Below, piece by piece: positions 35,906-45,498 of a DNA stretch of 64,000 nucleotides. The position numbers and the translations under genes are program-made. A model generated the notes under the pieces. That model had not been told where the DNA came from. It did no database searches and saw only the letters and a program-made list of their open reading frames with translations. How positions within the stretch are numbered: position 1 is the stretch's first letter; each line of letters starts with the position of its first letter. Source of the stretch: Bacteroides sp. (GTDB lineage: Bacteria > Bacteroidota > Bacteroidia > Bacteroidales > Muribaculaceae); the NCBI GenBank assembly GCA_014802425.1, contig JAAVCH010000047.1, forward strand, positions 1 through 64,000. The letters are read 5' to 3'.

Positions 35906-38900
35906 ATGAAACGATCTACAATTGCTGTCCTTATGCCGGCATGTCTTGCGCTTGCTGCCTATGGCGGAAACCTTATTTCTCAGGATAGAGAAGGCGGGCA
36001 TCCGGAAGAGAATGGGGAGAACCCGAAAGCGGGAAGAGCAAATCCGAAGGCAGAAGGAAGAGCTCCGGAGACGGAGGACGTAAATCCGGAAGCCAGCATC
36101 TTTGTCTATGATATGGGAGCGGGGTTTGTGGCCGGTATGTCGTCAAACGGAGCATGGGGAATATTCCGGATGCCGTCGTTTGATGAAGAGGATGCTGTGC
36201 CTAAGCGTATGAACCTCACGACGGGGGAAATAGAATCGCTGCCTCTGATACCTTCCCAGAGTCCGCCTCACATTTGCGCGCCATATGACATAACCGATGA
36301 CGGCACCAAGATATTCGGAGCCTATGACGACCTTCCGGCATATTATGACTTGGCGGACGAGCAGTGGCATGACCTTCCGCTCGATTTCAACACGAGGTCG
36401 TACACCGGATTCGCAAATGATGTCACGCCCGACGGTCGGTGGGCCTGCGGCTATCTTATGAGGTCGATGACGTATTTTCAGCCTGCCCTATGGCATGACG
36501 GAGAATGCGTCACTCTCGGTCAGCTTCCAACATACGACGAAATGTACGAGAAAGGCATCATCGACGATGAGGACTATACCTCGCATATCAGTCAGGGACA
36601 ATCACCCAATATAGCGTTCTGGAAGGTGTCTTCCGACGGAAAGCATGTGCTTGCCTCCACCGACCATAATTATCCCGGATGGGGGTGTGCCTATTTCCTT
36701 TATCATACCGAAACTCGGACATATGACTGGATCGAGGACCCGGACATACCGGCACACTGCTATGTCTCCGGCGCTTCGATGTCCGACAACGGCGAATGGG
36801 TCTCGGCCCGTTGGACCGGGACAAAAGTCAATCCTGACGGAACATGGGATGATTTCCATTCCCCTTTCCGGCTGCATGTGCCGGATGGAAAGATAGACTA
36901 CGTATCAGTCGGGGGGTTGATAGGTGACGACGGCAGGGGAATGGGCCTGTCGGTCAGGGTCGACGGGGTGAATGTGAGGCTTGAGACCGTGATGCGGCAG
37001 CTCTACGGACTTGACATTGCCGAGCTGACCGGATACGATTCATTCGGCACGCTGTTTAATGTGGCCGCCGACCGCAGGACAGTCCTATGTCAGCCCGGTT
37101 ACCGTACTACGGCCATATCGGCGAAGCTACCGGAAAGCTTTTTCGACGCGGCCTTAAAGGTCAACCTGATGGCTGAGGCAAAAGTGGCTCCTGAGGCAGG
37201 TGCAGTGCTGTCGCGCCCTGAACATATAACGGTGGAGTTTGATGTGGCGGCAAAGCATGATCCGAATAAGAGTGCCGTACTCATGAAAGGTGACACTGAA
37301 GTGGCCCGTGCGGCGTCCGTCGAAAGCAGTCAGGGTGGAAGACGCTTTACGCTTAATTTCCCGGATGTGCTTCTCGAGGAGGGAACTGACTATGTCCTTG
37401 TATTGCCGGAGGGGCTTTTTACCTCGGCATCGGACAAGTACGTGATGCCCGGGAAAAGTATACCCTATGTCGGGCGTGAGGATGTGCCCCTTGCTCCGAA
37501 AACGATTACTCCGGAACCTGAGTCCTCGCTGGCCGAACTCTCGACATATTCAATGGTGGTCCTCGACTTCGGAATGCACGTGCTTGCCACTGAAAAGGCT
37601 GCTGCCTATTTGTATCAGGAGGATTCCGATAAACCCCTTACTTATCTTAATATAGCGATCGACGGCGACCGTGTAGGCCTTTATCCTCCGGCACGACGCA
37701 CTCTGGCCAAAGGAAAGGAATACATAGTGGTGGTGGAAGAAGGGGCATTCACTGATCAGCTCGGCCGATGCGCCAACGAAGAGATTTCCGTGGCTTTTCA
37801 AGGTGCCTATGTGTTGAATCCCACCCAGCAGAACGGTAATATCCTGTTTTTCGACGATTTCTCAAATCCCAATCAGTCGCTGTACAATTTCCTGCAATAT
37901 GAAGGCGACCATCTGAGTCCGACGCCTGAGATGGAGGCATGGGGATTCGATGCCGACAATACCCCTTGGAATTTTTCGGTGCGGGATGAGGATGATTTCG
38001 ATTATTGCGCCGCCGCTACTTCCTCTTACACAAAAGCGGGTACTTCCGATGACTGGATGGTGCTCCCGCGCCTCAGCATCACCAATGAATACGATTACCT
38101 GACATTCAAGGCCCAGTCGTATCGGCTCTCGGCGGATGATCGCCTGAAGGTGTATGTATGGGTGGAAGATACACCTTTCGGCGAACTTGACGCGCAGACT
38201 ATGGCCCGACTTAAGAATGAAGCAGAACTGGTGTTTGACCGTAAGCTCAATCCCGGACGGTTGGAAGACAGGCTTTCAGGTGATTGGGAGTATTTCGAAT
38301 TGCCGTTGAGCGCTTTTGCAGGCAAGGACGTCTATATCGCATTCGCCAATACGAATGAGGCTGGGTCAGCGATATTCGTGGATGACATCTGTGTGGAGTA
38401 CCGAGGCAATTTCACTCTTTCGTCATCGGTGCCGTCAAGCGTAGTGGGCGACGGGCCTGTCGAGATAAGTTTTGACGTCATGGTCAACAATGACGTGACT
38501 TACTCCGGGCTTGTGGCGGAATACAGCCTTGAAGGATCGGATGAGACGGACAGAATGACGATCGGAGATCTCAACCTTGGAAAAGGGGATACACGTCATT
38601 TCACGTTCCATCGGCCGTGCAGCCTCATACCCGGCGAAGTCAACGACCTGATACTGACCGTCACTCTTGGCGACGAAACCCAGAGGCTTCCGCTGCGTGT
38701 GGCCAATCCTGTGTTCCAGGCCGAGAGAGGAGTGCTGGTTGAAGAAGGCACGGGTGAATGGTGCGGATTCTGCCCGTCGGGATTCGTGGCGCTTGAATAT
38801 CTCGCCGCTACGTATCCCGGGCGGGTGAATGAGATAAGTATCCATCACGACGACAGCTATTCATTTGAGTCTTATATAGGATTCATGGGCTTCTCGGCCT

Positions 38901-39685
38901 ATCCCACGGGACGGGTGGACCGAGGCAATGTCATGCTCGCTCCCCTTGTGGCTGATTCATCGACAGGATTCCTGAGCTTCACCTCCCGCGAAGGGAATGA
39001 GACATTCGCCGATGTCGTGGAGCGTCAGCTGAATGAGCCTGCGGAGGCCGGCATATATGTGAATGCGTTCACTCTGAATGAAGATGTCCGGACCATGACG
39101 ACAGACATCAGCGTCGTGCCGACACTCAACCAACACGATGTGGACTGGAACATCCTCACGGTCGTAACGGAATACGATCTCCCCGGAATACAGCAGAACT
39201 ATTATTCCGGGCAGACGGATCCTGTAATGGCTTCATGGTCGGGCTTCGATTCAAAAGTGCAGTACCTCCTGCCTGCCGTGGCGCGTGGTGTCGGAGAAGG
39301 AGGATTTCTTGGCCGTGCCGGTCTGCTGCCCAATGATGTTGAAGGGGGCCGGGAGTACAGGCTCACACTTGAGACTGAAATACCTCAGGAAGTGATTGAC
39401 ATGGTGAAGTGCCGGGTGGTTATAGCGCTTGTAGCTGCTGCCGATGGTCGCGTACTTAACTCTGTTTCTGCCGGATACGGACGCAAAGCTCTCGGACTGG
39501 CCGATCCCGAGATTGATACTGACTGCTTTGAAGTGAATGACGGCAGGGTGCTCTTCCGTGGTTCGGCGACAGGTGTCAGGATTTTTGACTTGCAAGGTGC
39601 GGCTTTGGAAAATGAAGCGCTGAAGGGATTCGTAATCGCGGTCCATCCTGATGGCGGTACACGGAAAATAATGGTGGCAGAGTAA
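35906..39685 (+). CDS. Large secreted protein: propeller-like repeats, choice-of-anchor J domain, Omp28-like thioredoxin fold, sorting domain
   Basis: 1259 residues with an N-terminal signal (MKRSTIAVLMPACLALAAYG). Next is a Pro/Glu/Lys-rich spacer (about 25-62) with repeated NPKA-type units. Residues 65-410 carry propeller-like repeats marked by ITDDGTKIFG, VTPDGRWACGY, VSSDGKHVLAS and MSDNGEWVSA. Two Ig-like segments follow (about 430-635). About 645-827 is a choice-of-anchor J (MAM-like) domain (ILFFDDFSNP, TSDDWMVLPRLSI, AIFVDDICVEY). About 935-1150 resembles the Omp28-related thioredoxin-like domain, with CGFC at 953-956 and a later cis-Pro candidate in SAYPTGR. The end (VRIFDLQG...IAVHP) resembles a T9SS sorting domain. 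A surface or secreted redox-active protein is inferred; substrate unknown. Confidence 0.75.
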   Translation: MKRSTIAVLMPACLALAAYGGNLISQDREGGHPEENGENPKAGRANPKAEGRAPETEDVNPEASIFVYDMGAGFVAGMSSNGAWGIFRMPSFDEEDAVPKRMNLTTGEIESLPLIPSQSPPHICAPYDITDDGTKIFGAYDDLPAYYDLADEQWHDLPLDFNTRSYTGFANDVTPDGRWACGYLMRSMTYFQPALWHDGECVTLGQLPTYDEMYEKGIIDDEDYTSHISQGQSPNIAFWKVSSDGKHVLASTDHNYPGWGCAYFLYHTETRTYDWIEDPDIPAHCYVSGASMSDNGEWVSARWTGTKVNPDGTWDDFHSPFRLHVPDGKIDYVSVGGLIGDDGRGMGLSVRVDGVNVRLETVMRQLYGLDIAELTGYDSFGTLFNVAADRRTVLCQPGYRTTAISAKLPESFFDAALKVNLMAEAKVAPEAGAVLSRPEHITVEFDVAAKHDPNKSAVLMKGDTEVARAASVESSQGGRRFTLNFPDVLLEEGTDYVLVLPEGLFTSASDKYVMPGKSIPYVGREDVPLAPKTITPEPESSLAELSTYSMVVLDFGMHVLATEKAAAYLYQEDSDKPLTYLNIAIDGDRVGLYPPARRTLAKGKEYIVVVEEGAFTDQLGRCANEEISVAFQGAYVLNPTQQNGNILFFDDFSNPNQSLYNFLQYEGDHLSPTPEMEAWGFDADNTPWNFSVRDEDDFDYCAAATSSYTKAGTSDDWMVLPRLSITNEYDYLTFKAQSYRLSADDRLKVYVWVEDTPFGELDAQTMARLKNEAELVFDRKLNPGRLEDRLSGDWEYFELPLSAFAGKDVYIAFANTNEAGSAIFVDDICVEYRGNFTLSSSVPSSVVGDGPVEISFDVMVNNDVTYSGLVAEYSLEGSDETDRMTIGDLNLGKGDTRHFTFHRPCSLIPGEVNDLILTVTLGDETQRLPLRVANPVFQAERGVLVEEGTGEWCGFCPSGFVALEYLAATYPGRVNEISIHHDDSYSFESYIGFMGFSAYPTGRVDRGNVMLAPLVADSSTGFLSFTSREGNETFADVVERQLNEPAEAGIYVNAFTLNEDVRTMTTDISVVPTLNQHDVDWNILTVVTEYDLPGIQQNYYSGQTDPVMASWSGFDSKVQYLLPAVARGVGEGGFLGRAGLLPNDVEGGREYRLTLETEIPQEVIDMVKCRVVIALVAAADGRVLNSVSAGYGRKALGLADPEIDTDCFEVNDGRVLFRGSATGVRIFDLQGAALENEALKGFVIAVHPDGGTRKIMVAE

Positions 39686-39724
39686 TCGATGAAGCCTCTC
39701 CAGGCTATCCCGGACATCGACATT

Positions 39725-39770
39725 AAATACGACGACTGCATCCGACCGATACAGTCGTCGTATTTGTCTT
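39725..39770 (+). terminator. Terminator after the large secreted protein gene
   Basis: Perfect 14-bp stem (39725-39738 with 39752-39765, 13-base loop) and a short T run (39762-39770, interrupted). Confidence 0.65.
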
Positions 39771-39904
39771 TCCGCTCTTATCCTTCGACCGCTTAGTTCT
39801 CCAAGCTCCTTCAGTCCGTAACCAAACTGCCGGCGTGAGGATGGTACTATATATGTTCGTGAATGTTTAAGAGCGACTTATGACAATAATTTAACATTGA
39901 ATTA

Positions 39905-39936
39905 TTTGGTAAATTCCCAAAAAAGCAGTAATTTTG
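39905..39936 (+). promoter_or_regulatory. Promoter of rpsF-rpsR-rplI
   Basis: TTTG 39905-39908, 20 bases, TAATTTTG 39929-39936: full consensus match. Confidence 0.75.
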
Positions 39937-39991
39937 CCGAGGTTTTTCCGCATTGCGGGGAGACTTCGATTTAATCAATACAAAAACAACT

Positions 39992-40378
39992 ATGAATCGT
40001 TACGAAACCGTTTTCATTTTAACTCCCGTTTTGTCTGATGAACAGATGAAGGAAGCGGTTGGCAAATTCCAGGGCTTTCTCGAGGAGAACGGCGCCAAGA
40101 TTGTCAATGTAGAAGAATGGGGCCTTAAGAAGCTGGCTTATCCCATTCAGAAGAAGTCCACAGGCTTCTACAGCCTGATCGAGTTCGAAGGTGATCCCAC
40201 CCTGATCAAGAAACTTGATACTGCTTATCGTCGTGATGAGCGCGTGATTCGTTTCCTGACATTCCGTCTCGACAAGTATGCGGCTGAGTATGCTGAGAAG
40301 CGTCGCAATCTGAGAGCAAGCAAAGCAAACGAGAAACCCGCCGAGGCAGTGGCCGAGGCTAAAGATCAGGAGAACTAA
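39992..40378 (+). CDS. rpsF: 30S ribosomal protein S6
   Basis: 128 residues from [20 protein letters not shown]; the frame opens at 39953 without similarity. S6 binds 16S rRNA with S18 in the platform. Typical segments: [20 protein letters not shown] and [16 protein letters not shown]. An Ala/Lys/Glu tail (about 105-128) extends beyond the folded domain, as in many Bacteroidetes. It starts the operon with rpsR 2 bases later. Confidence 0.98.
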   Translation: MNRYETVFILTPVLSDEQMKEAVGKFQGFLEENGAKIVNVEEWGLKKLAYPIQKKSTGFYSLIEFEGDPTLIKKLDTAYRRDERVIRFLTFRLDKYAAEYAEKRRNLRASKANEKPAEAVAEAKDQEN

Positions 40379-40380
40379 TC

Positions 40381-40647
40381 ATGGCAGCCAATAGCGAAAT
40401 CCGTTATCTCACTCCGTTGTCGGTAGACACCAAGAAGAAGAAATATTGTCGTTTCAAGCGTAGCGGCATCAAGTATATCGACTATAAGGATCCCGAATTC
40501 CTCAAGAAGTTCCTTAACGAACAGGGTAAGATCCTTCCCCGTCGCATCACCGGCACAAGCCTCAAGTTCCAGCGTCGTGTGGCACAGGCCGTAAAGCGTG
40601 CGCGTCATCTTGCTCTTCTGCCCTACGTGACAGACTTGATGAAGTAA
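40381..40647 (+). CDS. rpsR: 30S ribosomal protein S18
   Basis: 88 residues; binds S6 and the 16S rRNA platform. Conserved [20 protein letters not shown], then [20 protein letters not shown] and the C-terminal ARHLALLPY. The single Cys near residue 22 is not part of a zinc-binding set (no C+ pattern), so this is the zinc-independent form. Between rpsF and rplI. Confidence 0.98.
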   Translation: MAANSEIRYLTPLSVDTKKKKYCRFKRSGIKYIDYKDPEFLKKFLNEQGKILPRRITGTSLKFQRRVAQAVKRARHLALLPYVTDLMK

Positions 40648-40678
40648 AAACGTTTCACTTTCATAATACGACAATACA

Positions 40679-41161
40679 ATGAAGATTATTCTTAAAGAGA
40701 ATGTAGTCGGACTCGGCTATAAAGACGATGTGGTGGAAGTGAAGGACGGTTATGGACGTAACTACCTCATTCCCCAGGGAAAGTGCATCATAGCTTCTGA
40801 CGCTGCCCTCAAGCAGCTTAAGGAGGACCTCAAGCAGCGTGCCCACAAGATCGCAGCCCTTAAGGCTGAGGCCGAGGCTGCCGCCAAGGCTATTGAGGGT
40901 CTGAAGCTTTCGATTGTGGCAAAGACAGGTGCCAACGGCACAGTCTATGGCTCGGTAGGCCCTGCTCAGATCGCAGAGGCTCTTGCCAAGCTCGGCCATG
41001 AAGTCGACCGCAAGATCATCAGTGTGAAGCAGCCCGTGAAGGTTGTAGGCGAGTATGTGGCCAATGTCAAGTTCCATAAGGAAGTTGAGACTGAGGTGGC
41101 ATTCGTAGTCGTAAGCGAGGACGCTGCAGAAGCTCCCGCTGAGGCTCCCGCCGCTGAGTAA
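40679..41161 (+). CDS. rplI: 50S ribosomal protein L9
   Basis: 160 residues: N-terminal domain MKIILKENVVGLGYKDDVVE with GYGRNYLIPQGKCIIAS, a long connecting helix (about 45-75, Ala/Lys/Glu-rich), the C-terminal rRNA-binding domain (TGANGTVYGSVGPAQIAEAL), and an Ala/Glu/Pro-rich tail. L9 spans the large subunit near the L1 stalk and helps keep the reading frame. Ends before a strong terminator. Confidence 0.98.
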   Translation: MKIILKENVVGLGYKDDVVEVKDGYGRNYLIPQGKCIIASDAALKQLKEDLKQRAHKIAALKAEAEAAAKAIEGLKLSIVAKTGANGTVYGSVGPAQIAEALAKLGHEVDRKIISVKQPVKVVGEYVANVKFHKEVETEVAFVVVSEDAAEAPAEAPAAE

Positions 41162-41230
41162 GTCTTTCTTGCATCTGACTCGACAGAAAATTCTACGGCA
41201 CCACCGAGTGAGTGCCTGGTTATCAAATGG

Positions 41231-41272
41231 CAGTTCCGGATTGATACATTTAATCCGGAACTGTCTTTTTTT
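41231..41272 (+). terminator. Intrinsic terminator of rpsF-rpsR-rplI
   Basis: Perfect 12-bp stem (41231-41242 with 41252-41263, 9-base loop) followed by seven T at 41266-41272. Confidence 0.88.
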
Positions 41273-41294
41273 AGCGTTTACAGGGGTGTGCGGT

Positions 41295-41326
41295 GTTGGT
41301 AAATTAGGAAATAATTCGTAAATTTG
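41295..41326 (+). promoter_or_regulatory. Promoter of dnaN and following genes
   Basis: GTTG 41295-41298 (one mismatch from TTTG), 20 bases, TAAATTTG 41319-41326. Leader about 55 nt. Confidence 0.62.
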
Positions 41327-41387
41327 TGTGATATGGCCGGTCTATGCCGGTGTACAATAGTTCAGCTAATAAAAACAATCGACAGAT

Positions 41388-42509
41388 ATGAAATTCAATG
41401 TTCCCGGTAAAGCCCTTCAGACTCAGCTGCAGGCGGTGAGCAAGGTTATCAACTCGAAGAATACCATGGGTATTCTCGATAATTTCCTATTGCGTGTCAA
41501 GGATGACGTGCTGACCATTTTAGGTGGTGATCAGGAGATGCAGATGACAGCTACATTAGAGATTTTTGATGTCGACGGCGAGGGGGCGATAGCCATCGGA
41601 GCCAAGCGTCTGCTTGAGGTGGTGAAGGAAATAAGCAACCAGCCATTGACTTTCGATATCGATACTGATACGGGCGATGTCGACTTAAGATTCAATAACG
41701 GTCATTTCAACTTCATGGGACTGGACGCTACGGAGTATCCACCGCGGGCGAAGAATGATCCCAGTGCGGTGGAGATTAAAATTCCCGGCGATATACTCGC
41801 CGAAGGACTTGAGACCACCATCTACGGAGTCAGCACTGAGATAATACGTCCCGTAATGACCGGAATACTTATCGACATAGAACCCGAGCGGATGACATGC
41901 GTCAGCTCCGATACACGTAAACTCGTGAAATTCGAGACCACAAAGGTCGTCACCGGCATAGAGACATCATTCATCCTTCCGGCAAAAGCCGCGAATGTGC
42001 TTAAGGGACTTATTGACAAGGATGAGGAAGTGACGGTGACCCAGGACTCCAAATCGGCTACGTTCACGTTCGGTACGTATGAACTCTTCACCCGCCTCAT
42101 AAAAGGCAATTATCCCCTATACAGGCGTGTTTTCCCGAAGAATAATCCTTTCCGGCTGGTGGTGAGTAGAGAAGGACTGCTTAAAGCTGTGCGCAGATGC
42201 GCCCTTTTCGCCAATCAGGCCTCCAGTCTCATCAAGTTCAGAATCAGGCCGTCCGAGATTCAATTGAACTCACAGGATCTTGACACGGCAACTTCAGCTG
42301 AAGAGCGTCTGGACTGCGACTATGAGGGGAAGGAGATGACAATCGGTCTCAACTACGTGCATATGATTGAGATGCTTTCCAACCTTAAGGGAGAGGATGT
42401 GCTCGTGGAGCTTTCCGATCCTGCCCGCCCCGGCCTTTTCAGTCCGTTGGAGAAGGTGGAGGGAATCGATGTGGTAGTGCTTCAGATGCCGATGCAGGTG
42501 GTAGAGTAA
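41388..42509 (+). CDS. dnaN: DNA polymerase III, beta subunit (sliding clamp)
   Basis: 373 residues, full length. Two copies form the ring that tethers DNA polymerase to DNA. Three repeated domains are visible, with DNFLLRVKDDVLTILGGDQE early, RPVMTGILIDIEPERMTCVS mid-protein, and a C-terminus DVVVLQMPMQVVE, the usual clamp end. It is followed by a DnaQ-type exonuclease; dnaA is not nearby, so this is not a typical oriC arrangement. Confidence 0.97.
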   Translation: MKFNVPGKALQTQLQAVSKVINSKNTMGILDNFLLRVKDDVLTILGGDQEMQMTATLEIFDVDGEGAIAIGAKRLLEVVKEISNQPLTFDIDTDTGDVDLRFNNGHFNFMGLDATEYPPRAKNDPSAVEIKIPGDILAEGLETTIYGVSTEIIRPVMTGILIDIEPERMTCVSSDTRKLVKFETTKVVTGIETSFILPAKAANVLKGLIDKDEEVTVTQDSKSATFTFGTYELFTRLIKGNYPLYRRVFPKNNPFRLVVSREGLLKAVRRCALFANQASSLIKFRIRPSEIQLNSQDLDTATSAEERLDCDYEGKEMTIGLNYVHMIEMLSNLKGEDVLVELSDPARPGLFSPLEKVEGIDVVVLQMPMQVVE

Positions 42510-42530
42510 TCTTTCAATACGGAAAACAAT

Positions 42531-43298
42531 ATGCAGATAAAGCTCGATCGCCCGCTTATATTCTTTGACCTTGAGACTACGGGCACAAACATCACCCATG
42601 ACCGGATAGTGGAGATAAGCGCCGTCAAGCTGATGCCGGACGGTGAGAAAATCCTCAAGCATCGGCGCGTGAATCCGGAGATGCATATCCCGGAGGCATC
42701 GACGGCCGTGCACCATATTACCGACGAGATGGTGAGCGGAGAGCCGACGTTCCGGCAGATGGCAAAGTCACTTTACGCTTTTTTTGAAGACTGCGACATC
42801 GCAGGCTACAACAGCAATAAGTTTGACGTGCCATTGCTGATTGAAGAGTTCGCGCGCGCCGAAATCAACTTTGACGTAAGCGGCAGAAGATTCATCGATG
42901 TGCAGAACATCTTCCATAAGATGGAACAGCGGACGCTTGTGGCCGCCTATAAGTTCTATTGCGGCAAAAACCTTGAGGATGCCCATTCGGCAACGGCCGA
43001 CACCATTGCTACTCTTGAGGTGCTCGAAGGGCAGCTGGAGCGATACCCGGAACTTAAGAATGACGTATCGTTCCTGAGTGAATTCTCGTCAGGAGGCCGG
43101 AACCTCGACCTGGCTGCACGCATAGTGTACGATGACAACGATGTCCCGGTATTCAATTTCGGTAAGCATAAGGGCAAGCCGGTGGAGGAAGTGCTTCGTC
43201 GGGAGCCGTCGTTCTACAACTGGATCATGCAGGGAGACTTCCCCAAAAACACAAAAGACGTACTTACGCAATTGCGTTTCAAATATCTGAAGAAGTAA
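42531..43298 (+). CDS. DnaQ-type 3'-5' exonuclease (DNA polymerase III epsilon-like) with C-terminal extension
   Basis: 255 residues. The N-terminal 170 residues are a DEDDh exonuclease: ExoI FFDLETTGTN with Asp13/Glu15, ExoII GYNSNKFDVPLLIEEFAR, ExoIII DAHSATADTIATLEVL with His and Asp. After about residue 200 comes FNFGKHKGKPVEEVLRREPS and YNWIMQGDFPKNTKDVL, a small DUF3820-like module often seen in Bacteroidetes epsilon-like proteins. It may proofread for Pol III or act in repair; the placement directly after dnaN supports a replication role. The stop overlaps the coaBC start (TAATG). Confidence 0.9.
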   Translation: MQIKLDRPLIFFDLETTGTNITHDRIVEISAVKLMPDGEKILKHRRVNPEMHIPEASTAVHHITDEMVSGEPTFRQMAKSLYAFFEDCDIAGYNSNKFDVPLLIEEFARAEINFDVSGRRFIDVQNIFHKMEQRTLVAAYKFYCGKNLEDAHSATADTIATLEVLEGQLERYPELKNDVSFLSEFSSGGRNLDLAARIVYDDNDVPVFNFGKHKGKPVEEVLRREPSFYNWIMQGDFPKNTKDVLTQLRFKYLKK

Positions 43299-44518
43299 TG
43301 CCGCTGAAGGGAAAACATATAGTCCTTGGAATATCAGGTGGCATCGCGGCATATAAATCAGCTTATCTGCTCCGACTCCTGATACGCAAAGGTGCCGAGG
43401 TACAGGTGGTGATCACCCCCAATGGAAAGGAATTCATAACCCCCGCCACTTTGGCTGCCTTGAGTGGAAAACCGGTAGTGAGCGAGTTCTTTGCAGCTAA
43501 TACCGGTGAATGGCATTCTCATGTCGACCTTGGCATTTGGGCCGATCTGATGATTGTGGCGCCTGCCACTGCTTCAACGATAGGCAAAATGGCCAACGGA
43601 ATAGCCGACAATATGCTTATCACCACTTATCTTTCCGCAAAAGAACAGGTGATGGTGGCACCGGCTATGGATCTTGATATGTGGGCTCATCCGTCGACTC
43701 AGCGAAATGTAAGCCGACTTCGGCAGGACGGTGTCATCATCGTTGAGCCGGCAGCCGGTGAGCTTGCTTCGGGACTGACCGGAAAAGGGCGTATGGAAGA
43801 GCCTGAGAAAATCGTCGAAGCGGCCGAAAAGTATTTCCTGCGTCAGGAAAACAAGCCCTTGACGGGTAAAAGGGTAGTGGTAAGTGCGGGCCCTACATAC
43901 GAGAACATAGATCCTGTGCGTTTCATAGGAAACTATTCCTCCGGAAAAATGGGATTCGCCATCGCAAATGCGTTCCGGCAGGCAGGCGCCGATGTCACAT
44001 TGGTCGCCGGTCCTGTGGGCAATGACCTTAAGCTTTACTCCGGCATAAGGCGTATCAATGTCAGGTCCGCACTTGAAATGCTTGAGGCGATGGAGAAAGA
44101 GTTCCTTTGTTCCGATATCGCTGTCTGCGCGGCCGCGGTAGCTGATTATGCTCCGGCTGAATATGCCGACAAGAAAATAAAAAGGGCGAAAACCGACGGG
44201 ATGACTCTTCATCTTGTAAAGAATCCGGATATTTCCGCGCGGCTTGGAGCTATTAAGGGACAGCGTTTTTTGGCCGGTTTCGCACTTGAGACAGATAATG
44301 AACTCATCAATGCCCTCTCTAAAATGGAGCGTAAGAACCTGGACATGATAGTGCTTAATTCGCTACGCGATGAAGGAGCGGGAATGATGACCGATACCAA
44401 CAAAATCACGATACTCACCCGTGAGGGGAATACGTATGGCTACGACCTCAAGAGCAAGCGCGAGGTGGCTGAAGACATAGTGTCCTTCATCGCAGGACAC
44501 ATCGGTGGCGACGATTGA
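43298..44518 (+). CDS. coaBC: Bifunctional phosphopantothenoylcysteine decarboxylase / phosphopantothenate-cysteine ligase
   Basis: 406 residues. The N-terminal CoaC flavoprotein domain (about 1-185) has LGISGGIAAYKSAYLLRLL, the His region WHSHVDLGIWADLMIVAPAT and APAMDLDMWAHPSTQRN (Asp in place of Asn of PxMNxxMW). The CoaB domain (about 190-400) has VVVSAGPTYENIDPVRFIGN, SSGKMGFAIA, AAAVADYAP and GFALETD. It performs two steps of coenzyme A synthesis in the cytosol; panC/panD and coaE of the same pathway are also in this window. Confidence 0.97.
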   Translation: MPLKGKHIVLGISGGIAAYKSAYLLRLLIRKGAEVQVVITPNGKEFITPATLAALSGKPVVSEFFAANTGEWHSHVDLGIWADLMIVAPATASTIGKMANGIADNMLITTYLSAKEQVMVAPAMDLDMWAHPSTQRNVSRLRQDGVIIVEPAAGELASGLTGKGRMEEPEKIVEAAEKYFLRQENKPLTGKRVVVSAGPTYENIDPVRFIGNYSSGKMGFAIANAFRQAGADVTLVAGPVGNDLKLYSGIRRINVRSALEMLEAMEKEFLCSDIAVCAAAVADYAPAEYADKKIKRAKTDGMTLHLVKNPDISARLGAIKGQRFLAGFALETDNELINALSKMERKNLDMIVLNSLRDEGAGMMTDTNKITILTREGNTYGYDLKSKREVAEDIVSFIAGHIGGDD

Positions 44519-44562
44519 ATCCGGCGCATTGGTTTTGACTAATTGAATCCGACGATAAGAAA

Positions 44563-45492
44563 GTGAAGAAGATAAAGAAGAGAACATATGGTTTCGCGGT
44601 TGCGGCTGGCTTGATGGCTGCCGTAGCCGCTCCGGTTTCGGCCCAGGAACTTAAGTGCCAGGTTGAGGTGAACTCGCAGAAAATTGAGGGCACCAACAAG
44701 AGTGTGTTTGAATCTCTTCAGGCGTCGATAGCGGATTATATGAATGAAAACCGCTTTTCGACCGCCACTTTCTCTCCTGCGGAAAAGATCGAGTGCAGGC
44801 TTTACCTTACAGTGTCGGAATATGAAAACGACCGTATAAAGGGGGATCTTCAGGTGCAGCTTTCACGACCGGTATATAATTCCACATACACGACCACGCT
44901 TTTCAACTTCCGTGACACCCGTATCGACTTCGAATACCGTGACGGTGACCCGCTGACTTTTAACGAGAATAGCCAGCAGAACAATCTTACCGCCATACTC
45001 GACTTCTATGCCTATCTTCTCCTCGGCATAGATTTCGACAGCTTCTCGTCAATGGGCGGACAGCCTTACTTCGATAAGGCCCAGAGTGTGGTGCAGGCGG
45101 CGCAAAGCACCGGTGAAGTAGGATGGAAAGCCTTCGAGGACACCAAGAACAGGGCGGCCTTGCTTGCCACGTATACCGACAACAATACATCCGGAGTGCG
45201 CCGGATGCTGTATGAGTATCATCGGAAAGGACTTGACGAGATGGTGCAGAGCCCTGATAAAGGTAGGGCCAATATAACGGAGACACTGGCCGAGCTTACC
45301 ACTATCCATAAGAACGCTCCCATGAGTGTGGCCCTGTCGGTATTCAGGGATGCCAAACTCGATGAGCTTGTCAATCTTTACTCCAAGGCCCCGTCCACTG
45401 AGCGTGAGAAGGCCTATGAAATCCTCCAGCCGATTTACCCTACCGATGCGGAGCGTCTTGACAAAATCAAGAAGGGGGATGAAAACAGATGA
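44563..45492 (+). CDS. porD: PorD-like protein (DUF4835)
   Basis: 309 residues from a GTG start (protein MKKIKKRTYGFAVAAGLMAA followed by VAAPVSAQE), giving a good signal peptide with cleavage after AQ or SA. The next ATG lies inside the signal, supporting GTG. The mature protein starts LKCQVEVNSQKIEGTNKSVF and has NFRDTRIDFEYRDGDPLTFN, then LDFYAYLLLGIDFDSFS, as in DUF4835/PorD. PorD is associated with type IX secretion in some Bacteroidetes, but the exact role is unclear and DUF4835 also occurs without known T9SS cargo. Next to recN, a frequent Bacteroidales order. Confidence 0.83.
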   Translation: MKKIKKRTYGFAVAAGLMAAVAAPVSAQELKCQVEVNSQKIEGTNKSVFESLQASIADYMNENRFSTATFSPAEKIECRLYLTVSEYENDRIKGDLQVQLSRPVYNSTYTTTLFNFRDTRIDFEYRDGDPLTFNENSQQNNLTAILDFYAYLLLGIDFDSFSSMGGQPYFDKAQSVVQAAQSTGEVGWKAFEDTKNRAALLATYTDNNTSGVRRMLYEYHRKGLDEMVQSPDKGRANITETLAELTTIHKNAPMSVALSVFRDAKLDELVNLYSKAPSTEREKAYEILQPIYPTDAERLDKIKKGDENR

Positions 45493-45498
45493 TGAAAG

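Larger units (their letters stand above)
39686..39991. other. Intergenic region before the rpsF operon
   Basis: 306 bases without a gene: the terminator of the large secreted protein gene (39725-39770), about 130 bases of unremarkable sequence, and the rpsF promoter with a leader of about 50 nt. Confidence 0.6.

Noticed and set aside
41388-42509. Replication origin next to dnaN
   Set aside because: No dnaA gene and no cluster of DnaA boxes was noticed around dnaN; the upstream region is a ribosomal protein operon.
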